Shown in pieces: positions 33,249-40,437 of a stretch of DNA of 59,289 bases; within the stretch, counting starts at the first letter, position 1, and each line of letters starts with the position of its first letter. The notes under the pieces are model-generated. The model was not told the DNA's origin, did not search any database, and saw only the letters and a list, made by a program, of their open reading frames with translations. Source of the stretch: a virus; IMG/VR virus record IMGVR_UViG_3300045120_000279, positions 1 to 59,289 of that record. One strand, 5' to 3'. The position numbers and the translations under genes were made by a program.

Positions 33249-33488
33249 TCAGGGGAACTTCCTTTCGTGTTCGGTGAACATTTTCTCCAACCGCTTGCGG
33301 TAGGCGATCATGGACTGGCGCATGTAATTAACGCGGTCCAGTTCAGTGTGCACGCCCATGTGCGGGTTGGGGTTTGGTGATTCGATGATGGACCACAGCA
33401 GCCGAATCAGGCTGTCGTTCATCTCGTTTCTGGTCTTGAACATGGCATCCAGTTCTGCCTGCTCCTGCGGTGATTTACAGACTGTCAT
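33249..33488 (-). CDS. Hypothetical protein, 79 aa
   Basis: 79 residues from the ATG at 33488, with AAAGGACA upstream. Helical and charged (DAMFKTRNEMNDSLIRLLWS; RVNYMRQSMIAYRKRLEKMF). It lies between two leaders of identical design. Unknown. Confidence 0.55.
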   Translation of the reverse strand: MTVCKSPQEQAELDAMFKTRNEMNDSLIRLLWSIIESPNPNPHMGVHTELDRVNYMRQSMIAYRKRLEKMFTEHERKFP

Positions 33489-33502
33489 TGGTTGTCCTTT
33501 CT

Positions 33503-33548
33503 GCTGCAATGCAGCCTTGAATCCCCGAGGTCTGTCACCCCTCGGGGA
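33503..33548 (-). promoter_or_regulatory. Leader with GCTGCAATGCAGC element and hairpin (copy 2)
   Basis: The second identical GCTGCAATGCAGC (33503-33515) is followed by a hairpin with arms TCCCCGAGG and CCTCGGGGA (33522-33548). It separates the 251-aa gene from the 79-aa gene on the minus strand. Confidence 0.6.
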
Positions 33549-33566
33549 CTCCATGGCTACCTTGTA

Positions 33567-34322
33567 TTACTCCGCGTGGCCATCGTTGTCGGACGGCTGG
33601 TTCACGACCTCACCATTGCCCTGAGCTTCCTTGGCCACCCGTGCGGCTTCCTCGTCAGCGAGTTCCTTCGCTGCTTTCTCGTCCGCAATGGCCTTTTCGG
33701 CCTTGGCCTTTTCGTCAGCGACCGTGCGGGCCTTGGCGGCCTTCATGGCCTTGACCTGTTCGACCGTCAACCCGAGCGAGTTGGCAATCGTTTCGTCGGA
33801 CGGCTCGGCGGTCAACGTCACCTTGATCGGCTCAACTTTGACAAAGCTGAGCGTGATCTTGTTGCCCTTGCCGCTCATCGTGACCTTGTCCCCGGTCCAG
33901 TTGGCATCACCAGCGATCCGGGTCGCCAGCTGGCACTGCTGATCCTTGACCTCGTCACGCCGCATCCGGATGAACGCATCCAACTGCGCACCCTTGAGAC
34001 CACCGGACACAACGGCCATGTCTTTCTTGCCGAGCATACCGACCGTCACCGCACCCGACTTGTTGACGGACCGCTTGGTGGACTGGCCAATCACTTGGCC
34101 CTCCAACTTGAACCCGACGTTCGTGTCGAACCGTGCCAGCGCAGTGGCTTCCTTCGCCGCTTGCTCTGCCAGCATTTTCTCCACCAGCGCGGCCTTCTCG
34201 GCATCGGTCGGAATGGCCAGTTGCATCACTGCTTGGCCGCCCGCATCCGTTGCCCCGTCCACCGGCAGACCCGTCAGGTTGACCGTCTCTACCGCCACCG
34301 TGTTTTCTTGTTGTGTCTTCAT
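33567..34322 (-). CDS. Hypothetical protein with Ala/Lys/Glu helical tail, 251 aa
   Basis: 251 residues, with GGAGTAA eight bases before the start. Residues about 60-170 look beta-rich (FKLEGQVIGQSTKRS; VTMSGKGNKITLSFVKVEPI). The last 70 are a long Ala/Lys/Glu helix (KAMKAAKARTVADEKAKAEK). Its isolated position after a 1-kb non-coding stretch, with its own leader, suggests strong expression. Unknown; possibly DNA-binding or histone-like by composition. Confidence 0.55.
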   Translation of the reverse strand: MKTQQENTVAVETVNLTGLPVDGATDAGGQAVMQLAIPTDAEKAALVEKMLAEQAAKEATALARFDTNVGFKLEGQVIGQSTKRSVNKSGAVTVGMLGKKDMAVVSGGLKGAQLDAFIRMRRDEVKDQQCQLATRIAGDANWTGDKVTMSGKGNKITLSFVKVEPIKVTLTAEPSDETIANSLGLTVEQVKAMKAAKARTVADEKAKAEKAIADEKAAKELADEEAARVAKEAQGNGEVVNQPSDNDGHAE

Positions 34323-34444
34323 CTGTTGTTACTCCGTAGCTACTGCGTTTGCGTTAGTGCTTTACGGGCTTTGCTTAGACCGTCAGCGCCGACCCATCAG
34401 GCGGGCACTGGCCGCATTAAGGAACTTGTCCGGAGTAATGGACA

Positions 34445-34473
34445 CACCGTCACCAATACCAAGGCGTGATGCC
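34445..34473. repeat. 29-bp direct repeat, copy 1
   Basis: Begins CACCGTCACCAATACC and ends CGTGATGCC. Matches copy 2 at 34925-34953 at 24 of 29 positions. Confidence 0.6.
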
Positions 34474-34539
34474 ACACGTTGTAACCCTCTGGTCGGCCAC
34501 ACTTGACAGACCAGCTCATTGCCCACTACCGTGCCCACC

Positions 34540-34770
34540 ATGAAGTATGGCGAGGCATATCGGGGCGCACTGAAACTACAGAGACTTATCATGGCTGAAG
34601 CTCCGGAGGCAGGGGCGAAGGAGTTAGCCATGATTGGCAAGACCTACGCCTCGTTGGAGATTCTAAAGCTCCGTCTCCGGATGAAGCCCGCACCCAAGCC
34701 GGTGGACACCACCAAGCTCCAGCAGGGCAGGGGACGCCCAGCAGTCCAGCCTTCATTCACCGAGAGTTAG
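34540..34770 (+). CDS. Possible small protein, 76 aa
   Basis: Plus-strand frame MKYGEAYRGALKLQRLIM..., helical and basic, ending in a Pro/Gln/Gly tail. There is no clear ribosome site. It is the only plus-strand candidate in the 19.5-42 kb minus-strand region. TTGACA stands at about 34504, but no good -10 follows. A competing minus-strand frame (34383-34640) overlaps it. Treat as tentative. Confidence 0.35.
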   Translation: MKYGEAYRGALKLQRLIMAEAPEAGAKELAMIGKTYASLEILKLRLRMKPAPKPVDTTKLQQGRGRPAVQPSFTES

Positions 34771-34924
34771 TCCCCATTTGAGCAGCAGCTCAGGGTGACT
34801 CACGCGCACCCGTGTTTTCTTCACCGTCTTACGCTTAACCACCGGGCGGACCTCGGTGATCAGCAGTTCGAGTTGTTCACACATACGTTAGGAACGGGCG
34901 GCCAGCCGTGTTGCGGTCAGCACT

Positions 34925-34953
34925 CACCCTCACCCATACCAGAACGTGATGCC
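34925..34953. repeat. 29-bp direct repeat, copy 2
   Basis: Begins CACCCTCACCCATACC and ends CGTGATGCC; partner of the copy at 34445, 480 bp away. Confidence 0.6.
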
Positions 34954-35383
34954 GGCCAAGGAATCTCTTCGGCAGACCCGCCCCCGCCGACCCCACCCCC
35001 GAGGGGGCGCGCGAAACGCCGGGGTCTTGTCATGGTGAGCCCAGCCATGGTGTGTGGTTTCTCTATAAGAACCGGAAAAAATCTGGAAAAATTCCCGTCC
35101 CCTGACCGGTTACCAGAGCTGCTCGGGTGTCCGGGGTCTGGCGGTGTCTTCGGTGAGCGTTCGCGCCGAGCGGAGACCAGCGAGTCACAATCCGAGGAGG
35201 GACGAGCGGGTGAGGCAGCACTGTTCTTCGCCGATGATTGAGCCTGGATTATTTCAGGGCAGACTCGTCCCTATATGGTGGGGGCATCTGTCCGAAGTGC
35301 GTTCGGTCCAGACGAGCGAGGGTGACTCTTTATACGGCTGGCCGGCACCTTGCGGTGGCCATCGGCAACCCTGCTCTGCTTTC

Positions 35384-35752
35384 CTATCCCACGACGGTCA
35401 GTTCCGTTTCCATACTCGGGACGGTTTCGCACGTTGACGAAGCCGGGTTGGTTACCGGGGCATTCGAGTGGCTAGTCAGCTTCCCTACCGCTGACGGGGT
35501 ATCCAGGGAGATCGTGCCGGGAATTGTTTGTAGACATGGCTTATCTCCAAGGACGGAACGAACTGGGGGCGCAGGCGCTGGAGTTGGAGCACTGACGGGA
35601 CGGGAAATTCTTAAATAGACCAGCGTGCCGGCGCTCTGCGCCTGGCGGATGATCTCAACTACCTTGCGGTTGTGCACGAGCACCCCGACCTTGCCGCTTG
35701 GCCGCATCGGGCTCATCGGGAACATGAACTTCTCCACGTCGATGACCCTCAC
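35384..35752 (-). CDS. Hypothetical protein, 122 aa
   Basis: 122 residues, overlapping the upstream zinc protein as ATGA. The N-terminal 50 residues look folded (KVGVLVHNRKVVEIIRQAQS; TLVYLRISRPV). The rest is Pro/Thr/Ser-rich, starting with APTPAPAPPV. Last gene of a three-gene operon that begins at the palindrome at 36178. Unknown. Confidence 0.5.
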   Translation of the reverse strand: MRVIDVEKFMFPMSPMRPSGKVGVLVHNRKVVEIIRQAQSAGTLVYLRISRPVSAPTPAPAPPVRSVLGDKPCLQTIPGTISLDTPSAVGKLTSHSNAPVTNPASSTCETVPSMETELTVVG

Positions 35753-35940
35753 ACCCCTGCCCTCCGCGTGAAGTGCTCTTCGTAGAACCGGGACCAGGCC
35801 ACCTCCAGCTCGGCCTTGCGCTGGTCAGCCAGCACCCGGATGTTGTGCACGATCCCCGTCCCATGGCAGAACAGGCAGTGGAGCGAGCCGAACTGGGCAT
35901 CGACTCCGGCGCCATGGCAATGGGGGCAGGGTTGGTTCAT
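35749..35940 (-). CDS. DnaJ-type zinc protein, 63 aa
   Basis: 63 residues with two CxxCxGxG units (PCPHCHGAGVD and HCLFCHGTGIV), the central zinc pattern of DnaJ, followed by a helix. Small phage proteins of this kind may tune host chaperones or bind RNA. Coupled by four bases on each side. Confidence 0.6.
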   Translation of the reverse strand: MNQPCPHCHGAGVDAQFGSLHCLFCHGTGIVHNIRVLADQRKAELEVAWSRFYEEHFTRRAGV

Positions 35941-36170
35941 ACTCCGGGGGCAATCTTGTAAAAGGCGTCCAGGGTTTGTTCGATTCCCTCCAGACGGCCA
36001 GCAATGGCGGAGGCGCCTTCCTCCAGGTCGCTTAACGGAAGGCCCTCAATGGAGCCGGTTACCCGGCTCAACTCGTCGGTTACCTCCTCCAGCTGGAGGC
36101 GGACCCCGTTGATCGACCCATCCAGCTTGGACAGGGCTTCGATCAGGCGTTGGAATTGGTCTTCGTTCAT
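35937..36170 (-). CDS. Coiled-coil protein, 77 aa
   Basis: 77 residues, a single amphipathic helix pattern (FQRLIEALSKLDGSINGVRL; QLEEVTDELSRVTGSIEGL). The palindrome at 36178-36203 lies seven bases upstream of the start codon, and its arm supplies the purine-rich ribosome site (GAGGTAGGA). Initiation may therefore depend on whether the hairpin is folded. Confidence 0.6.
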   Translation of the reverse strand: MNEDQFQRLIEALSKLDGSINGVRLQLEEVTDELSRVTGSIEGLPLSDLEEGASAIAGRLEGIEQTLDAFYKIAPGV

Positions 36171-36177
36171 AGTGAAA

Positions 36178-36203
36178 TCCTACCTCGGAATTCCGAGGTA
36201 GGA
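36178..36203. repeat. Dispersed palindrome, 26-bp copy over a ribosome-binding site
   Basis: Arms TCCTACCTCGG and CCGAGGTAGGA around AATT. On the minus strand the right-hand arm is the only Shine-Dalgarno-like sequence before the start codon at 36170. Confidence 0.95.
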
Positions 36204-36208
36204 AATTG

Positions 36209-36450
36209 AGGGCCAGCCAGCACAACAAGCGGGAGACGAAACCCGGCGCCGGAGCAAGCGGCAGCAAAGCCGGCTGACCCAAAGGAGTTGCCTCCCCGCA
36301 CACGGTTCACGGTGTGGACGGGGAGGGCTTTTGTGAACCCGAAAGAGAAGGCCCGTGTCAAAATGCTTAGCAGGCTTTTTTTGACAGCTTTCCAGGGAAG
36401 GTAGCTGTCGGACACGGGCCAAATTGAATACTGGCTGCTAAGCATCACGG
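36209..36450. ncRNA. Candidate structured RNA with nested pseudoknots
   Basis: Intergenic, no open frame. Plus-strand pairings: a multiloop closed by GGCCAGCC (about 36210) and GGCTGACC (about 36272) with internal stems CGGG/CCCG and GCCG/CGGC. A hairpin CCTCCCCG-CACAC/GTGTG-CGGGGAGG (36291-36326) has a loop GGTTCAC that matches GTGAACC downstream (36333-36339). Outer arms GGCCCGTGTC/GACACGGGCC enclose a GACAGCT/AGCTGTC hairpin. ATGCTTAGCAG inside the outer stem pairs with CTGCTAAGCAT beyond it, interlocking the two stems. Strand is unknown. It could be a leader of the 36170 operon or a separate RNA. Confidence 0.5.
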
Positions 36451-36492
36451 GAGTGTTTTCTCACTGACCAGACGTTTGGTCAACAACTATTT

Positions 36493-37242
36493 TCACGGGC
36501 ACGAATCTTTCCTGCCAATCGACGACAAGCCGTCGGTGGCATTCGAGCTGCCCAGCCGCTGTAATGACGAGGTTTTCCCCGCATTGCCACGGTTCATAAG
36601 TGGGGACGAATTTTCTTTGGTCCCCACGACTTCCAGGACACCAACGGCTCCAGCCGAGCCCACCACCATCAGCGGGTCGGACGACTCGGACAGCCCCACG
36701 GTCGGCCGGGGGTTGCACACCACCACGAACGGCGGGACTGGCGGCGGAGGTTGGGCCCCACCTGTAATCGTCGGGGTTCCGAACGACTCCTGGCTGGCGA
36801 TCCCCGAAGGCCCAATGATCTGGGTTGTAACCAGGACTGGTGTGCCGAACGCCTCCTCGCTCGGAATTCCGGTCACCTGGATCACCACCGCCCCGCTGCT
36901 GATGTTCGGGGTGCCAAACGCCTCCGCTGAGGGGATGCCCGTCGGGGAAACTGTAACCGTGCCCCGGATGATCGTCGGGGTGCCAAACGCCTCGGCCGAC
37001 GGAATCCCCGTCACGACCAGGGTGACCGCACCCTTGACTATCGTCGGTGTCCCAAACGCCTCCGCACTGGCAATTCCCGTGGGTGAAATCGTGACCGCGC
37101 CCGCTACGATGGTCGGAGTTCCGAACGCCTCGGCCGAGGCAATTCCAGAGGGAGCGATGGTCTGCGCTGTGCTGTTCGGATCGTGCAGGATTACGTCGTT
37201 CGGATTTGACGCTCCGGGCCACAGGATGACGTTGAGGGCCAT
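36493..37242 (-). CDS. Tail/decoration protein with GI(A/P)SAEAFGTPTI repeats
   Basis: 249 residues. Six tandem repeats of 23-25 residues, each containing the signature GIASAEAFGTPTI or a close variant. They are followed by a Pro-rich linker and a Ser/Gly-rich C-terminus. This repeat is common in phage tail and baseplate-associated proteins and forms beta-repeat rods. It follows the paralogous decoration genes on the same strand. The opposite strand is open throughout but carries only the reverse of the repeats. Confidence 0.65.
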   Translation of the reverse strand: MALNVILWPGASNPNDVILHDPNSTAQTIAPSGIASAEAFGTPTIVAGAVTISPTGIASAEAFGTPTIVKGAVTLVVTGIPSAEAFGTPTIIRGTVTVSPTGIPSAEAFGTPNISSGAVVIQVTGIPSEEAFGTPVLVTTQIIGPSGIASQESFGTPTITGGAQPPPPVPPFVVVCNPRPTVGLSESSDPLMVVGSAGAVGVLEVVGTKENSSPLMNRGNAGKTSSLQRLGSSNATDGLSSIGRKDSCP

Positions 37243-37245
37243 GAT

Positions 37246-37614
37246 TCATGCGGAGGCTGACAGACCGTTGATGGTGGTGCCGACCGGAGTGCCCGTGCTG
37301 TCCACGGCCCGGATGAAAAACGGATATGCGCCCGGGGCCACGAAGCTGAACAAGCCGGCCGCATCGCTGGTGGTGCGCGCGATCCACTGGTTGGTCACGC
37401 TGTTGAACAGGTCCACCGTGCAAAACGGGATGAACACCAGCGACGAGTTGACCGTCGTGCCTGACACGTTCCCATTGGGCCGGCCCAGCTCCACCGCATG
37501 GATGGGACGCGAGGAGTTCTCAGTGCCGCCATCGGAGTTGCGCTGGGGCGCGGCATACCGCCGACCCGGCACTGCCAGAATCCCCACCCCGAAGCTTTGC
37601 TGCTGCGTCGGCAT
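37246..37614 (-). CDS. Virion-associated beta-sandwich protein, 122 aa
   Basis: 122 residues. The C-terminal part resembles a carboxypeptidase-regulatory-like beta-sandwich (VDLFNSVTNQWIARTTSDAA; GLFSFVAPGAYPFFIRAVD). N-terminus short and polar. Lies three bases from each neighbour in the tail-decoration block. Probably a minor appendage protein. Confidence 0.5.
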   Translation of the reverse strand: MPTQQQSFGVGILAVPGRRYAAPQRNSDGGTENSSRPIHAVELGRPNGNVSGTTVNSSLVFIPFCTVDLFNSVTNQWIARTTSDAAGLFSFVAPGAYPFFIRAVDSTGTPVGTTINGLSASA

Positions 37615-37617
37615 GGT

Positions 37618-38184
37618 CTAGTTCAGCGCGGAAACCAGATAGGTATGAACGGTCAGCGAGCCAGTGTTCACGGTCTGGGTGAAGAACACGTCCAGCGCCG
37701 CCGCCACTGTGTTATCACAGCCGGCCCCGACTGCCGGGGTGCCGGTCGGCACATACAGCGAGCCGTTGCCGCCCACGGTTGGCAGGGGTGATCCGACCAC
37801 CGCCTCGGACTGGAAGATGGACTGGCAGGGGAAGAACGTCGTCGCCGTGCCGCTGCCCACCGCCCGGCAGACCAGGATCAAGTCCAATGACCACGGCACT
37901 GTGGTTTTGGCCACAATGTTCAGATTCTGGGCCAGCGTATCAAACACGATGGTAGTGCCCGCGCTGCCCATGCAGACATCGAAGCGGAAGGTTCCTGGCG
38001 TGGTCACCACACAGCTGATGCGCCCGGACAGCTGGAATCGGATGGCGCGTCCGATGTAAAAATAGTTGTTCGGCAGCACGATTCGGTTGGCGGTCGGGAT
38101 GCACGACGCGCGCGCGGCGGCCGTCAACGTCGGGCCGTCCGAGGAGGCGCACGTCAGGACTTCATACCAGGTTTGTTGACTCAT
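37618..38184 (-). CDS. Tail-decoration paralogue 1
   Basis: 188 residues of beta-rich sequence sharing a common plan with the next two genes. The hallmarks are YFYIGRAIRFQLSGRISCVV, TVPWSLDLILVCRAVGSG and TVGGNGSLYVPTGTPAVGAG. Phage head or tail fibre proteins use this GR-(I/F)R-x-x-x-G-R-I-S pattern. Carries Cys pairs not present in paralogue 3. Confidence 0.6.
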   Translation of the reverse strand: MSQQTWYEVLTCASSDGPTLTAAARASCIPTANRIVLPNNYFYIGRAIRFQLSGRISCVVTTPGTFRFDVCMGSAGTTIVFDTLAQNLNIVAKTTVPWSLDLILVCRAVGSGTATTFFPCQSIFQSEAVVGSPLPTVGGNGSLYVPTGTPAVGAGCDNTVAAALDVFFTQTVNTGSLTVHTYLVSALN

Positions 38185-38196
38185 AATTTTGTTTGG

Positions 38197-38760
38197 TTAA
38201 TTCAGACTTTCGAGAACATACATGTGGCACGTCAATGAGCCAGTGCCAACTGTTTGGGTGAACCACAGGTCCATCTGATTGGCAGCGGTGTTGTCACAGC
38301 CCGTGCCCACCACGGGGGTTCCGACCGGAGCCAGCAGACTGCCGTTGCCGCCGACCGTGGTGAGTGGAGCGCCCACGATGGCCTCGGACTGGAGGGTGGC
38401 CACTCCCATGAAATTGGTCGAGGTGCCGGAGCCAGCCGCGCGGCAGGTGATGATGGCCTGAAGCAGCCACGGCACGTTGGTCTTGGCGACGATATTCAGG
38501 TTGAGCGCACCCGTGTCGAAAATGCTGATGGCGGCCGTGGGCCCGCTGCGAATCTGAAACTTGGCTGTGCCCGGTGTGGTGACCGCGCAGCTGATGCGGC
38601 CCATGGCGGTGATCCGGAAGGTGCGACCCACGGTGAAATAATAGCTGGGCAGCGTGATCACATTGACCGGCGGGATGCAGGAGGCAGCGGTTCCGGTGGT
38701 GTTGGCGGTGCCGTCCACAATCGAGGCCGTCAGGCATTCAGTCCAGGTTTGCAGGCTCAT
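38197..38760 (-). CDS. Tail-decoration paralogue 2
   Basis: 187 residues, the closest relative of paralogue 1, with matching YFTVGRTFRITAMGRISCAV, VPWLLQAIITCRAAGSGTST and VGGNGSLLAPVGTPVVGTGC. It separates from paralogue 1 by 12 bases. Recent duplication is likely. Confidence 0.6.
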   Translation of the reverse strand: MSLQTWTECLTASIVDGTANTTGTAASCIPPVNVITLPSYYFTVGRTFRITAMGRISCAVTTPGTAKFQIRSGPTAAISIFDTGALNLNIVAKTNVPWLLQAIITCRAAGSGTSTNFMGVATLQSEAIVGAPLTTVGGNGSLLAPVGTPVVGTGCDNTAANQMDLWFTQTVGTGSLTCHMYVLESLN

Positions 38761-38761
38761 A

Positions 38762-39328
38762 TCAGTTCAAGGCTTCCACGATCATCATGGTGGTCTTCAT
38801 GTAGGTCTGTCCACCGCTGGTTGCCCAATACCACAGCGCCTGGCTGGCCTCGGCGATATTGAACCCCGAACCCACTGCTGGTGCGGTAGCCGGACGGAGC
38901 TGCTGGATGGTGCCGCCCGCTGTGGGGTCCACCGACCCTATGGTGGTCTGGGAGATGAAATTCCCAATGGCCATCAGGGTTGTGGCGGTGCCAATTCCCA
39001 CCGCGCGGACTGTGAAAATGCCAGTGAACAGGAACGGCGACTGGGGCACTACGCTGGCCAGGAGTGTAATGTTTCCGGTCATGTAGACGTTGACCGTGCC
39101 AGCGGTCCCGAAATCCAGGAAGAACTGATGGGTTTGAGCCACCCCATTGGGGCTGGCCATCATGCCGGCTATGGTGATGCGGATGGTCCGGCCCAGCGTG
39201 AAGAAGTGCGTCGGGAACACATACTTGGTGTTCGCCTCATTAAAAATGAGCTGGGTCGTGTTATCGAAAGTCAGACCGTCGGCGATCTGGGGGACGGAGC
39301 TAAGCTCGTTGTAGGCGATGCGGCTCAC
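38762..39328 (-). CDS. Tail-decoration paralogue 3
   Basis: 188 residues from the GTG at 39328, which overlaps the previous stop (TAGTG) and gives the same length as its paralogues. More divergent: HFFTLGRTIRITIAGMMASP, IFTVRAVGIGTATTLMAIGN, TAGGTIQQLRPATAPAVGSG. Cys residues are absent. Same family by pattern and position. Confidence 0.6.
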   Translation of the reverse strand: MSRIAYNELSSVPQIADGLTFDNTTQLIFNEANTKYVFPTHFFTLGRTIRITIAGMMASPNGVAQTHQFFLDFGTAGTVNVYMTGNITLLASVVPQSPFLFTGIFTVRAVGIGTATTLMAIGNFISQTTIGSVDPTAGGTIQQLRPATAPAVGSGFNIAEASQALWYWATSGGQTYMKTTMMIVEALN

Positions 39329-39744
39329 TAGAGCTTGAAAATTTTGTTCGCGCCAGCATCCCACTGAACGGTGATGTCGCCGCCGTTGGGGGTGACGGGC
39401 AGGTTGGTCGCTACATTGATGGCGAAGATCAGCGGGGACGTTCCAGCCACGCCGGTGTCCTTGTAGCCGATGACGTAGTCGCAGGCCGCACCCGCCGCCA
39501 CCGCCGTGAAGGTCACGTCATCCGCGTCAGCTACGCCGGCCGCCACGGTCTTGGTGGTCAGGTTCGCGCTGGTCGCCACCAGGGTGCCACCACCTCCAGT
39601 GACGTTCGATAGGAACTGATCGGTGACCAGGTTGGGCACGTAGCCACGCACTAGGACCACCTTGATGTTGTCGGTGTCCCAGTCGATGGAGGGGTTCTGG
39701 GAAAGGAAAGACTGACGGGCGAGATCGTAGAGGGCATTTGCCAT
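39328..39744 (-). CDS. Phage structural protein, 138 aa
   Basis: 138 residues. The N-terminus (YDLARQSFLSQNPSIDWDTD then IKVVLVR) and the Gly/Thr/Val-rich beta body are typical of a widespread small virion protein with the signature (I/D)W-x-D-x-I-K-V. The end VQWDAGANKIFKL is a classical beta-barrel closure. First gene of the decoration block. Confidence 0.65.
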   Translation of the reverse strand: MANALYDLARQSFLSQNPSIDWDTDNIKVVLVRGYVPNLVTDQFLSNVTGGGGTLVATSANLTTKTVAAGVADADDVTFTAVAAGAACDYVIGYKDTGVAGTSPLIFAINVATNLPVTPNGGDITVQWDAGANKIFKL

Positions 39745-39787
39745 AGCCCTACGTTTAATCCCACGGCGTGGCAGTTACAACACGAAA

Positions 39788-40189
39788 CTACACTGCCACC
39801 TTGGGTGGCATGGGGATCACGCCGTCCATCGGCCGCCACAGGTGCAGCACGTTGTCGTGGATGTTCACGTAGTCGGAATCGGGCGGGTGCAGCTGCATGA
39901 CGCACTCGGTCTTCTCCCAGAACAGCTCCTTCACCGCGCACATCTCCTGCCAGGTGGGAATGCGCTCGGCCAGCTTGCCGTGGTATTTCTTGATGCCAAT
40001 GCGCACGCTCACGTGCTCCCACTCCATCTCGCCAGGGTAGGATTCGTTGGCCAGCACAATGGCGTAGGTCTGGTCCTCCCTGGACAGGGGGATTACGAAG
40101 AAGCCGGTCATGCGCGCGTCGTCCTCGGTCTTGTAGACTGGATGCGTGCGGTTGCGGAATTCCTTCAGGTGGTCAGCGTTGGTTCTCAT
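39788..40189 (-). CDS. DUF7694-like phage protein, 133 aa
   Basis: 133 residues with EWEHVSVRIGIKKYHGK, RIPTWQEMCAVKELFW and the terminal CVMQLHPPDSDYVNIHDNVL motif. This is the pattern of a very common phage protein of unknown function often found near replication or morphogenesis genes. ATGA overlap with the LuxR-type HTH gene. Confidence 0.7.
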   Translation of the reverse strand: MRTNADHLKEFRNRTHPVYKTEDDARMTGFFVIPLSREDQTYAIVLANESYPGEMEWEHVSVRIGIKKYHGKLAERIPTWQEMCAVKELFWEKTECVMQLHPPDSDYVNIHDNVLHLWRPMDGVIPMPPKVAV

Positions 40190-40437
40190 GTTATGCGGTG
40201 ACGGCGGGCGAACAGGGCGGCGGCCACGTAGGTCTGCACGCCAATGGTCTTTTTCAATTTGGCCCAGTGGTATTCCACGGTTTTGTGACTGATGCCCAGG
40301 TGGGCGCCAATTTCCTTGATGGTCATGTCGCTGGCGATGCCGACCAGCACCTGACGATGGCGCTTATTCAGATCAGACGATTTCCACCTCCGGAAGGGGG
40401 AAGATGAATTGGGCCTGGGTGTCTCTTTCACGTTCAA
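40186..40437 (-). CDS. LuxR/GerE-type helix-turn-helix protein
   Basis: About 83 residues if the TTG at 40437 is used; the exact start is unclear because the 5' end overlaps the methyltransferase gene by 65 bases and has no ATG. The core LNKRHRQVLVGIASDMTIKE then IGAHLGISHKTVEYHWAKLK is a GerE helix-turn-helix. No sensor domain. Probably a transcriptional regulator of late or decoration genes. Confidence 0.65.
   Translation of the reverse strand: MNVKETPRPNSSSPFRRWKSSDLNKRHRQVLVGIASDMTIKEIGAHLGISHKTVEYHWAKLKKTIGVQTYVAAALFARRHRIT

Larger units (their letters stand above)
34323..35383. other. Largely non-coding region with direct repeat and hairpins
   Basis: About 1 kb without a convincing gene apart from a possible small plus-strand frame at 34540. 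It holds a 29-bp direct repeat, 24/29 identical and exactly 480 bp apart (34445-34473 and 34925-34953). There is a three-way-junction-like fold at 34989-35026 (outer GACCCC/GGGGTC, inner CCCC/GGGG and GCG/CGC), and a small hairpin CCGAA/TTCGG at about 35291. It could be an origin, a regulatory hub or a non-coding RNA. Confidence 0.5.

Noticed and set aside
34795-35241. 148-aa plus-strand frame
   Set aside because: Pro/Arg/Gly-rich, crosses the hairpin and direct repeat, and no homologous pattern is visible.
34970-35310. tRNA-like folds
   Set aside because: No T-loop (GTTCRANNC) or acceptor stem could be found; the folds do not match a cloverleaf.
36476-37621. 381-aa plus-strand frame opposite the repeat protein
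   Set aside because: It is the complement of the GIxSAEAFGTPTI repeats; the minus strand matches a known phage repeat and fits the operon.
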